A stretch of 7,930 bases of DNA from Bacteroidota bacterium (GCA_009936675.1 JAACDY010000106.1:1-7930); one strand, 5' to 3'. Positions 1-6,769 are shown, counted from the first letter of the stretch. Notes: generated from the sequence alone by a model not told the origin. Numbers and translations: made by a program.

Positions 1-72
1 ATGACAATAAAGATTTGTTTTATCAAGCCGGAGCCTACAGCACCGACCGAGGACGTGCCTTTCAACTGATCG
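1..72 (+). other. Upstream end of the rhamnosidase gene, out of frame with the rest
   Basis: In the rhamnosidase frame this stretch is closed by a TGA at 67-69, yet family conservation is already strong from about base 91, so the ATG at 73 is not a natural start. The third forward frame is open from the window edge up to and past a run of six G at 75-80. Removing one G would join that frame to the rhamnosidase frame and read LIDGGVHSGLSDHES. The residues before the join (DNKDLFYQ, then AYSTD) only loosely resemble the expected GH78 barrel sequence, so more than one indel, or poor sequence at a contig edge, is possible. Whether this is a real pseudogene or an assembly artefact cannot be told from the window. 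Confidence 0.4.
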
Positions 73-966
73 ATGGGGGGCGTCCACAGTGGTTTGAGCG
101 ACCACGAATCTTTAGCCCCAGTTCCTGTGGAATTGATCGGTACTTTACACTACCTTCAATCGGCCAGAATTATGGAGATTTTTGCCGCTGTCATGGAGGA
201 TCAAGAGAGTCAATCAAAATACAATCAACTAGCATTGGATTTAGCTAAAAAAGTTCGAGAAGCCTTTTGGAATAAAAGCATCGAAGGCCCCATCAATCGA
301 CAAACTTTATTCGCCGCTCTTCTCTATCATAAAATCATACCAGAAGACGAAATTCATGCGGCAAAAGACTCTCTAAAAATGGCTCTTCAAAAAGCCCCCG
401 CTCAACATTTGACCACGGGCATTTTCGGAACCCCTTATGCACTCGAAGCCATTTCGGAATACCTGTCACCTCAAACCACGATGAGCATAGTAAACAATAC
501 GGATTATCCTGGTTGGGGTTATATGGTGAAACAAGGAGCAACCACCCTTTGGGAAACATGGAAAGAGAGCAACGATATTTACTCCAATTCCCATCCCATG
601 TTTGGTTCAGTGACCGAGTGGTTTTACCGCTGGCTGGGAGGGATAAGACCTGATCCCCAGTATCCAGGATTTAAAAGGTTTTTTATCAAACCTTCTACCC
701 CTAAAGGACTAGACAGTGTCTCTACTTCCTATAACGCCCCTCAAGGAAAAATACTCTCCCAATGGAACAGGGAGGGTCAAGGCTATCGATATAAAATCAC
801 CGTACCGCAAGGGAGTGTCGCACAAGTCGAATTGAACAAAAAAGCATCCCAAAAAATTACTATATTGGGAGGAGATGAAAATCTTATTTCAGAAATCAGA
901 GAAAAGCTTTCAACAGGAAAATTTAATCTCAATAGCGGAACCTATGTGTTTTTTGTCGGGCGTTAA
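73..966 (+). CDS. Alpha-L-rhamnosidase, GH78 type, C-terminal part (5' end missing)
   Basis: Glycoside hydrolase that removes terminal alpha-L-rhamnose from glycans or glycosides by inversion; GH78 proteins in Bacteroidota are usually exported to the periplasm or cell surface. The 297 visible residues cover the second half of the (alpha/alpha)6 barrel and the C-terminal beta domain, roughly a third of a usual 700-1000 residue enzyme. Landmarks are GLSDHES at residues 7-13, NRQTLFAALLYH at 75-86, GATTLWETW at 155-163, whose E161 matches the position of the family's general base, and HPMFGSVTEWFYRWLGGI at 174-191. The beta-sandwich tail runs from about 200 to 297. The general-acid region and the signal peptide lie outside the window. 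The permease gene follows after 33 bases, suggesting co-transcription. Family assignment is firm; the substrate (plant rhamnogalacturonan, algal ulvan or another polymer) is not determinable. Confidence 0.85.
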   Translation: MGGVHSGLSDHESLAPVPVELIGTLHYLQSARIMEIFAAVMEDQESQSKYNQLALDLAKKVREAFWNKSIEGPINRQTLFAALLYHKIIPEDEIHAAKDSLKMALQKAPAQHLTTGIFGTPYALEAISEYLSPQTTMSIVNNTDYPGWGYMVKQGATTLWETWKESNDIYSNSHPMFGSVTEWFYRWLGGIRPDPQYPGFKRFFIKPSTPKGLDSVSTSYNAPQGKILSQWNREGQGYRYKITVPQGSVAQVELNKKASQKITILGGDENLISEIREKLSTGKFNLNSGTYVFFVGR

Positions 967-999
967 AATTTACAATTGGATTTCTCAAAAACCAAACTC

Positions 1000-2235
1000 A
1001 TGAAAATATCGATCAAATTACAATTGTCATTAATGATGTTCCTCCAATTTTTTATTTGGGGCGGCTGGTTTGTAACCTTGGGAACATTCCTGGGGAACAA
1101 CCTCAACGCCAGCGGTGGACAAATTGCAATGGCCTTTTCCACTCAATCATGGGGCGCCATCATTGCTCCTGTTTTCATTGGCTTGATTGCCGATCGATAT
1201 TTTAACGCCGAAAAAATCCTAGGTGTTTTACACCTTCTCGGCAGTGGACTGTTATTTCTCATGTCACTAACAGTCGACTTCTCTGTTTTTTATCCCTATG
1301 TATTTGGCTATATGCTGCTCTATATGCCCACTTTGGCCTTGGTCAATTCGGTTTCCTTCAATCAAATGAAAGACACCGCTGCCGAATTTCCCTTCATCCG
1401 AACCTTTGGAACCATTGGCTGGATCATTTCGGGCATTGTTATCAGTTATGTTTTCGGTTGGGATGCCCAAGAGTCTATTGTAGCAGGAGCCTTGTCCAAT
1501 ACTTTTAAAATGGTAGCTCTGGCCTCCTTGATTCTGGGAATTTTCAGTTTTTCCCTGCCCAAAACCCCACCCTTTGGAAACGATCAAAAAAGTTTTTCCT
1601 TAAAAAATGCTTTGGGTTGGGACGCACTGAAGCTATTGAGTGATCGCAACTTTCTTTTGTTTTTTATCGCCTCTGTTTTGATCTGCATCCCATTGGCCTT
1701 TTATTACCAACAGGCCAATCCTTTTTTGGTAGAATTGGGAATGGATAACCCCACAGCAAAAATGTCTCTCGGACAAGTCAGTGAAGTCTTGTTCATGCTT
1801 TTACTTCCTGTTTTCTTTGTGCGTTTCGGATTCAAAAATACCATTTTGGTGGGCATGATGGCTTGGGTCATTCGCTATATGTTGTTTGCCTTCGGAGATG
1901 TGGGTGACAAAACTTTTATGCTCATCATCGGCATACTTCTTCACGGAATATGTTACGATTTTTTCTTTGTATCGGGCCAAATTTACACCGACTTCAAAGC
2001 TGGCGAAAAAGTCAAAAGTGCCGCCCAAGGTCTGATCACACTCGCCACTTATGGAGTAGGAATGCTAATCGGATTTTGGATCGCTGGGAAAATTTCGGAT
2101 GTCTTTATTTTGGAGAAAGGGGGACACGACTGGAACATGATCTGGAAATTTCCCGCCCTATTTGCCTTGGGAGTTTTCTTACTTTTTCTACTCGTTTTTA
2201 AAAATGAAAAAATTAATTACCAGAATAAATCCTGA
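1000..2235 (+). CDS. MFS permease, nucleoside:H+ symporter (NupG/XapB-like) family
   Basis: Inner-membrane proton-coupled uptake transporter of 411 residues with about 12 hydrophobic helices, near residues 9-30, 45-65, 73-91, 97-119, 134-153, 165-186, 217-236, 260-276, 279-297, 304-325, 340-365 and 381-401. A motif-A-like GLIADRYF lies in the loop after helix 2 (residues 61-68), and SLGQVSEVLFMLLLP at 256-270 is typical of the NHS family. Family members of known function carry nucleosides or xanthosine. Here the gene sits between a rhamnosidase and a sugar-acid pathway dehydrogenase, so uptake of rhamnose, another monosaccharide or a sugar acid is the more likely role; that is inference from context. 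The ATG at 1000 is preferred over an in-frame TTG at 976, which adds eight polar residues. No clear Shine-Dalgarno is present. The gene is intact and probably in an operon with the upstream gene. Confidence 0.85.
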   Translation: MKISIKLQLSLMMFLQFFIWGGWFVTLGTFLGNNLNASGGQIAMAFSTQSWGAIIAPVFIGLIADRYFNAEKILGVLHLLGSGLLFLMSLTVDFSVFYPYVFGYMLLYMPTLALVNSVSFNQMKDTAAEFPFIRTFGTIGWIISGIVISYVFGWDAQESIVAGALSNTFKMVALASLILGIFSFSLPKTPPFGNDQKSFSLKNALGWDALKLLSDRNFLLFFIASVLICIPLAFYYQQANPFLVELGMDNPTAKMSLGQVSEVLFMLLLPVFFVRFGFKNTILVGMMAWVIRYMLFAFGDVGDKTFMLIIGILLHGICYDFFFVSGQIYTDFKAGEKVKSAAQGLITLATYGVGMLIGFWIAGKISDVFILEKGGHDWNMIWKFPALFALGVFLLFLLVFKNEKINYQNKS

Positions 2236-2253
2236 TCCCAAAGACCCATTCAT

Positions 2254-2286
2254 TTTGACTGTAAAAAAAATACTGTTTTAGTTTCC
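2254..2286 (+). promoter_or_regulatory. Weak candidate promoter before the dehydrogenase gene
   Basis: In the 80-base gap between permease and dehydrogenase, TTTG at 2254-2257 is followed after 21 bases by TAGTTTCC at 2279-2286, which matches six of eight positions of the Bacteroidota -7 box TAnnTTTG. It would start transcription about 20-25 bases before the ATG at 2316. The same spot holds ACTGTTTTAGTTT (2272-2284), which recurs with one mismatch upstream of the AraC gene. The dehydrogenase may therefore have its own regulated start in addition to read-through from the permease. The box is imperfect and the call is tentative. Confidence 0.25.
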
Positions 2287-2315
2287 TGAAATGGAGTAAA
2301 CCCTTGGAAAGCACT

Positions 2316-3842
2316 ATGGAAATCACTGGAAAAAACTTTATTGGAGATCGATTGTCTGGTATTGGAGAGGAGCATTTTAGAACTTTTAACCCCCTCAAAA
2401 ATATTGAAAATAAAACCCTTTTTATATCGGCAACGACTACAGAGTTGGAGGAGGCAGTGGCTTTGGCAGATGCTGCTTTTCCCATTTACCTTGAGCTATC
2501 GGATGCTCAAAGGGCTTCTTTTTTGAAAGCCATTGGTGATGAAATTTTAAAAATCAGCGACGATCTCATCGACATTTATTGTCGGGAAACAGGCTTGGAT
2601 CAGCAGCGAGCCACAGGAGAAATGGACAGAACCCTTTTTCAACTTCAGTTGTTTGCCAAAACAATTGAAACCGAAGATTGGAGGAACAACATCACAGAAC
2701 ACGCTTTACCAGACAGAAGTCCCAAACCCAAACCAACTTTAACCAAAACCCACATACCCCTGGGACCCATTGCTGTTTTTGGCGCCAGTAATTTCCCCTT
2801 GGCCTATTCTACTGCTGGAGGTGATACCGCCAGTGCCTTGGCCGTGGGTTGTCCCGTTATTGTAAAGTCTCATCCCTTGCACAGTGGAACCGGAGCAGTA
2901 GTAGCTACTGCAGTCATTAGAGCGGCTCAAAAAACTGGAATGCCCAATGGGGTATTTTCCAACCTCAATGCAAAATCATACCAACTGTCTCATGATTTGG
3001 TCAGACATCCAAAAATCAAAGCCGTGGGATTTACTGGAAGTTTTTCGGGAGGAAGTGCCTTGCAAAAAACCGTTTTTAATCGAGAAGAACCCATCCCTTT
3101 TTTTGCTGAGATGGGCAGTATCAATCCCATTGCCATACTACCCGAGGCCTTGAAAAAAGATTGTCAAAAAATTGCCGATAAGATTGGTCATTCTATTACG
3201 CAAGGAGCTGGGCAATTTTGCACCCAACCGGGACTGCTACTCACCATCGACGGAGCGTCTACCGAAGATTTTATAGAGGAATTGACCAAGGTATTGAAAG
3301 GGGTAGGTCAAAAATGTATGATTCACCCTGAATTGAAAAAAAACTATGTCCGACAGAGTGATAAAATAAACCGCCTAGAAAAAACCATCGAAATTCTTGC
3401 CCATAAAGACCAATGGGACGATCAATTTGTCAAGCCCAAACTCTCTATAATTTCAGGAGAGCAATTTATCGCAAACCCCCAATTTCAGGAAGAAGTCTTT
3501 GGGCCTTTTTCCTTGGTGGTAAAATGTAAAAATCTTAAAGAACTAGAACAACTCATACTCCATTTAAAGGGGCAGTTGACCGGATCCATTTTTGCACCCG
3601 CAACCCATTATGACAGCATCCATCCCTTGATTCAGGCGTTTAAATCCAAGGTAGGGCGCTTGCTTTTTAATGACGTTCCCACCGGGGTTGAAGTAACGGC
3701 AGCCATGACACACGGTGGGCCCTATCCCGCCTCATCTGACAGCAGATTCACAGCCGTAGGGCCAGGATCGATTTACAGGTGGCTACGACCTATTACTTAT
3801 CAAAATTGGCCTGAGGAACTCTTGAAAAAGATGATCAACTAA
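2316..3842 (+). CDS. 2,5-dioxovalerate (alpha-ketoglutaric semialdehyde) dehydrogenase-like
   Basis: Cytosolic NAD(P)+-dependent aldehyde dehydrogenase of 508 residues, close in length and pattern to alpha-ketoglutaric semialdehyde dehydrogenases (EC 1.2.1.26), which oxidise 2,5-dioxovalerate to 2-oxoglutarate at the end of oxidative pentose, uronate and hydroxyproline pathways. Visible catalytic features are FGASNFPLAYST (155-166, oxyanion Asn159), FTGS (239-242), FFAEMGSINP (262-271, general base Glu265), GAGQFCTQPG (297-306, nucleophile Cys302) and EVFGPF (393-398). The tail HGGPYPASSDSRFTAVG (466-482) is typical of this subgroup. All key residues are present, so the enzyme should be active. 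The ATG at 2316 is chosen over an in-frame TTG at 2304; GGAAAG just upstream may help ribosome binding. The 3' end overlaps the convergent regulator gene by four bases. The true substrate could be another small aldehyde, for example lactaldehyde from deoxysugar breakdown. Confidence 0.85.
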   Translation: MEITGKNFIGDRLSGIGEEHFRTFNPLKNIENKTLFISATTTELEEAVALADAAFPIYLELSDAQRASFLKAIGDEILKISDDLIDIYCRETGLDQQRATGEMDRTLFQLQLFAKTIETEDWRNNITEHALPDRSPKPKPTLTKTHIPLGPIAVFGASNFPLAYSTAGGDTASALAVGCPVIVKSHPLHSGTGAVVATAVIRAAQKTGMPNGVFSNLNAKSYQLSHDLVRHPKIKAVGFTGSFSGGSALQKTVFNREEPIPFFAEMGSINPIAILPEALKKDCQKIADKIGHSITQGAGQFCTQPGLLLTIDGASTEDFIEELTKVLKGVGQKCMIHPELKKNYVRQSDKINRLEKTIEILAHKDQWDDQFVKPKLSIISGEQFIANPQFQEEVFGPFSLVVKCKNLKELEQLILHLKGQLTGSIFAPATHYDSIHPLIQAFKSKVGRLLFNDVPTGVEVTAAMTHGGPYPASSDSRFTAVGPGSIYRWLRPITYQNWPEELLKKMIN

Positions 3843-4249
3843 TAATCTTGTTTAGGGATAACGGATCCGTGTGGATCAATATCACAATCTCCCAAAATCT
3901 CTTGAATTCGTTTAAAAAATTTGGTGTTTTTAATGTGCTCCACCTCCTCGGCAATGTCATGAACCTCGTCCAAATCAAAATTCATTTTCTCAACCAAATA
4001 GAGTTCGATCAATCGATGCTTGTGGATGATTTCTGTCGCTTTTTCTCTGCCCAAGGAAGTGAGAAGTATCGGTTGGTAGGGCTTGGTATCTACCAAATCC
4101 ATATAGACCAATTTCTTGATCATATTGGAAACCGTTGATTTACTGACACCGAAATATTGGCTGAGAGAAGTGACCGTAACCGATCGTTCTTTTTCCTCCA
4201 TCTTGTAGATGGTCTTCAGGTAATTCTCCTTCTCTATTGTTTTTTTCAT
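3839..4249 (-). CDS. Short DtxR/MntR-family metal-dependent transcriptional repressor
   Basis: DNA-binding regulator of 136 residues, expected to bind Fe2+ or Mn2+ and repress metal-uptake genes. The winged helix-turn-helix spans about 1-65 (VTVTSLSQYFGVSKSTVSNM at 24-43), followed by the metal-binding and dimerisation domain: HKHRLIE (76-82), VHDIAEEVEHI (96-106) and DPHGSVIP (125-132). Likely ligands by alignment to DtxR are N9 (Met10 position), H78, E82, H97, E101 (Cys102 position), E104 and H105. The Glu at the Cys102 position is the MntR-like state and would favour manganese, but N9 and K12 replace MntR's Asp8 and Glu11, so metal identity is open. The protein stops where most Bacteroidota homologues, as I recall them at near 220 residues, continue into an SH3/FeoA-like domain. 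It is transcribed divergently from the receptor gene and converges with the dehydrogenase gene. Confidence 0.85.
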   Translation of the reverse strand: MKKTIEKENYLKTIYKMEEKERSVTVTSLSQYFGVSKSTVSNMIKKLVYMDLVDTKPYQPILLTSLGREKATEIIHKHRLIELYLVEKMNFDLDEVHDIAEEVEHIKNTKFFKRIQEILGDCDIDPHGSVIPKQDY

Positions 4250-4266
4250 TAAAGTGTTTTGCAGTA

Positions 4267-4274
4267 CAAAACTA
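4267..4274 (-). promoter_or_regulatory. -7 box of the metal regulator gene
   Basis: Read on the minus strand this is TAGTTTTG, identical to the -7 box of the divergent receptor promoter and an exact match to TAnnTTTG. The start point would fall near 4260, leaving a leader of about 10-13 bases before the ATG at 4249. I see no good TTTG at the proper distance (about 4294-4297 region), so this promoter may be weaker than its divergent partner. Confidence 0.45.
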
Positions 4275-4288
4275 ATAAATTAGTTTTG
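4267..4288. promoter_or_regulatory. Perfect inverted repeat, probable DtxR/MntR operator
   Basis: The arms CAAAACTAAT (4267-4276) and ATTAGTTTTG (4279-4288) are exact reverse complements separated by AA. An outer pair, GTTTT (4256-4260) and AAAAC (4295-4299), lies on the same dyad axis at 4277.5. The element sits between a metal-dependent repressor and a receptor gene and covers both -7 boxes, and its AT-rich dyad form suits an operator of the DtxR/MntR family. It is most simply an autoregulatory site shared by the two genes. It is not a terminator, because it lies between two divergent start codons. Confidence 0.65.
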
Positions 4289-4305
4289 CGGTATAAAACT
4301 TTTTG

Positions 4306-6549
4306 GTGCGTTTCAACTTACTACTTTTTTTATTGGCGTTTCAGTTGAGTCAATCTCAAGACTTTAGGGTAACGGGAACGGTATTATCTCAGGGTCAACC
4401 TCTAACATCAGCTTCCGTTTACATTGAGAATTCCAACACCGGTACTTCTACAGATATAGAAGGCCAATTCACGCTATCATTTTCAAATATAAAAAACCCT
4501 AAACTAGTTATCTCTTTTTTAGGCTATAAAACACAGATCAAAAAAATAAATTCGGAAAGTACTGACTTGGGAACTATTGAATTGGAGTTGGAAGAGGCTT
4601 TAGAAGAAATTGTAGTTTCTGGTACCCTAAAAGCCGTATCCAAACGCGATAGTCCTGTACCGGTAGAGGTTTATGGACAAAGTTTTTTTAAAGCCAATCC
4701 GACCGCCTCGATTTTTGATGCACTAGAAAATATTAATGGTGTCCGTTCCCAACTGAACTGCAGTATTTGCAGTACAGGATCAGTCAACATCAACGGCCAA
4801 GAAGGGAGCTACACCATGGTTTTGATTGATGGTTTTCCTATTGTCAGTGGTCTATCCACCGTATATGGCTTCTCTGGAATCCCCCAAGCCCTAATTGAAA
4901 GGATTGAGGTCATTAAGGGACCCGCCTCAACACTTTACGGATCTGAAGCCGTTGCAGGAGTCATCAATTTGATCACCAAATTACCCGAAAACACTTCAAA
5001 GCTTTCGGTAGACTCTTTTTTTTCCGGTTGGGGTGAAGTCAATACCGATTTGGCCTATAAATACCAACTGTCCGATAAAACCTCAGCAATATTGGGAGTC
5101 AATTATTTTAACTATTCCAATCCCATCGATAATAACAAAGACGGATTCACTGACTTAACCCTTCAAGACCGGATTTCGATTTTTAATAAGTTCACCATTG
5201 GCAATAAATTTTCAATCGCCACGCGTTTTGTATACGAAGACCGTTGGGGAGGACAAATGGGATGGTTGCCCAAACACAGAGGAGGAGAAGAACTTTATGG
5301 GGAAAGCATCTTTACGAGGAGATTTGAATTTTTTGGAAAGTATCAATTCAACAAAAATCTTTCATTCCAATTCAGTTTCAACGATCACAATCAAAATTCG
5401 GCCTATGGAAAAATATTATTAAAAGCCGATCAGACCATAGGTTTTGGTCAAATGGTTTGGAATAAAAACATTGCAAAGCATGAACTACTGATGGGTCTGG
5501 CCTACAGATTTACCTTTTATGACGATAATACAACAGCCACATTTAATGATTTTTCTTCACAAAACATGGCATCCATAACCCATTTGCCCGGTTTATTAAT
5601 TCAAAATCAAACCCAAATCAACCCCTATAACACTTTGCTTTTGGGAATTCGATATGACCATAATTCCATTCACGGAAACATCCTGACACCTCGGATCAAC
5701 TACAAAATCAATAACAGTGATAAAAGCTATATCCTAAGACTAAGTGCCGGAACGGGATATCGTGTTGCTCAGGTTTTTACGGAAGACCATGCCGCACTGA
5801 CAGGGGCGCGTAAAGTGGTTTTTTTGGACGATTTGAATCCTGAAAGATCGTGGAATGCCAACATGAATTTTGTTCAAAAATTTTACCTGAGAAAAGGGGC
5901 AATCATCGACTTTGACTTTAGTTTGTTTACCACCCATTTTTCCAATAAAATCATTCCTGACTACGAAACAGATCCTAATAAAATTATTTACGACAACCTG
6001 ACTGGAAAATCAACCTCCAATGGTATTTCACTTAATATAAATCTATTCGCGCAGGGAGGGCTTAGAATCAATGTTGGAGCCACCTATATCGATACTTATG
6101 TGGAGGAGAATGGGATCAAAACGGTACCCTTCCTCACCGAACGATTCCAAGGGGTATGGAAAGTTGAAAAAAAATGGATTGCCAATGATCTAACCGTCGA
6201 TTTTACAGGAACCAATACAGGAGCACTAAGATTGCCTACGTTGGGGAATCTTGACCCCAGACCTTCCTATTCCGATCCCTTTAGCATTCTCAATGTACAA
6301 CTCACCAAAACTTGGAACAACATCATTGAATACTATGGTGGCGTTAAAAATATTTTAAACTTTGTCCCACCATCAAACAGTATCACCCGGCCTTTTGATC
6401 CCTTTGATCGACAGGTGGTCTTTGACCAATCCGGAAATGCACTTCCAACTCCAAGCAATCCCTATGCCTTGACTTTTGACCCAACCTATGTTTACACCTC
6501 CAACCAAGGCATAAGATTTTTCTTTGGGATCAGATGGAAATATAACTAA
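4306..6549 (+). CDS. TonB-dependent outer-membrane receptor, probably for a metal or metal complex
   Basis: Outer-membrane beta-barrel that imports a ligand using TonB energy. From the GTG at 4306 it has 747 residues: signal peptide about 1-17 (hydrophobic core LLLFLLAF), carboxypeptidase-regulatory-like domain about 20-95, possible TonB box EEIVVSGT at 100-107, plug about 112-225, and barrel about 230-747. The plug has the typical VLIDGFPI, IERIEVIKGP and LYGSEAVAGVINLIT strings. It also has an unusual pair of cysteines, C152 and C155 (NCSIC), the only Cys residues I see in the protein. No SusD gene follows and the length is well short of SusC transporters, so this is not a polysaccharide-type receptor. 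Divergence from a DtxR/MntR-type repressor over a shared operator suggests uptake of iron, manganese or a chelate. A stop at 4294-4296 forces a non-ATG start: GTG 4306, or TTG 4303 one codon earlier. Confidence 0.85.
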   Translation: MRFNLLLFLLAFQLSQSQDFRVTGTVLSQGQPLTSASVYIENSNTGTSTDIEGQFTLSFSNIKNPKLVISFLGYKTQIKKINSESTDLGTIELELEEALEEIVVSGTLKAVSKRDSPVPVEVYGQSFFKANPTASIFDALENINGVRSQLNCSICSTGSVNINGQEGSYTMVLIDGFPIVSGLSTVYGFSGIPQALIERIEVIKGPASTLYGSEAVAGVINLITKLPENTSKLSVDSFFSGWGEVNTDLAYKYQLSDKTSAILGVNYFNYSNPIDNNKDGFTDLTLQDRISIFNKFTIGNKFSIATRFVYEDRWGGQMGWLPKHRGGEELYGESIFTRRFEFFGKYQFNKNLSFQFSFNDHNQNSAYGKILLKADQTIGFGQMVWNKNIAKHELLMGLAYRFTFYDDNTTATFNDFSSQNMASITHLPGLLIQNQTQINPYNTLLLGIRYDHNSIHGNILTPRINYKINNSDKSYILRLSAGTGYRVAQVFTEDHAALTGARKVVFLDDLNPERSWNANMNFVQKFYLRKGAIIDFDFSLFTTHFSNKIIPDYETDPNKIIYDNLTGKSTSNGISLNINLFAQGGLRINVGATYIDTYVEENGIKTVPFLTERFQGVWKVEKKWIANDLTVDFTGTNTGALRLPTLGNLDPRPSYSDPFSILNVQLTKTWNNIIEYYGGVKNILNFVPPSNSITRPFDPFDRQVVFDQSGNALPTPSNPYALTFDPTYVYTSNQGIRFFFGIRWKYN

Positions 6550-6584
6550 TGGTCAGAAAAGGAAAAATTTAGGTAATCTATCCT

Positions 6585-6619
6585 GATAATTTCTGTTTTT
6601 AATCCGATAACCACTGTTT
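6585..6619 (+). promoter_or_regulatory. Phased direct repeat, candidate AraC-type operator
   Basis: Two copies of GATAAnnnCTGTTT lie at 6585-6598 and 6606-6619, identical at 11 of 14 positions and spaced 21 bp apart, two helical turns. AraC/XylS regulators typically bind same-face direct repeats at this spacing. The downstream copy ends where a -33 element would sit for a near-consensus -7 box, TAGTTTTA at 6641-6648, with no good TTTG there; that fits an activator-dependent promoter. The site lies 150-185 bases before the proposed AraC start, so autoregulation is the simplest reading. Confidence 0.4.
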
Positions 6620-6769
6620 CAGTTTTAGACTTTAATGCTATAGTTTTATTAACCTAACAATTCATTCTAAAAGCAATTATCCCAAAATGATATGCTCATT
6701 GTATTTTTAGTTAGAGTCATACCTAAAAGAATTATATCATTTTTTTATACTTTTAATAAAACTACTTTC

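Larger units (their letters stand above)
4258..4288 (+). promoter_or_regulatory. Promoter of the TonB-dependent receptor gene
   Basis: TTTG at 4258-4261, a 19-base spacer and TAGTTTTG at 4281-4288 match the Bacteroidota sigma-factor consensus (TTTG, about 19 bases, TAnnTTTG) exactly. Transcription would start near 4293-4296, giving a leader of only about 10-13 bases before the GTG at 4306. The -7 box is the right arm of the inverted repeat at 4267-4288, so a protein bound there would block initiation. Confidence 0.6.

Noticed and set aside
976..999. TTG start extending the permease by eight residues
   Set aside because: The extension is polar and the ATG at 1000 leads directly into the expected short N-terminus and first membrane helix.
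1267..1587. 106-codon minus-strand open frame inside the permease gene
   Set aside because: The plus strand encodes conserved membrane helices here; the opposite frame has a composition typical of antisense translation.
2304..2315. TTG start for the dehydrogenase
   Set aside because: The ATG four codons later is a better start and gives the usual N-terminus of the family.
3848..4138. 96-codon plus-strand open frame opposite the metal regulator gene
   Set aside because: It is the antisense shadow of a clear DtxR-family gene and has no recognisable protein features.
4306..6549. Receptor as a SusC-type polysaccharide transporter linked to the rhamnosidase
   Set aside because: It is about 747 residues, shorter than SusC proteins, has no SusD partner, and is divergent from a metal repressor.
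6692..6769. ATG at 6692 as start of the AraC gene
   Set aside because: The added 26 codons are AT-rich like the spacer, encode a hydrophobic stretch with no family match, and the cupin domain begins properly after the GTG at 6770.
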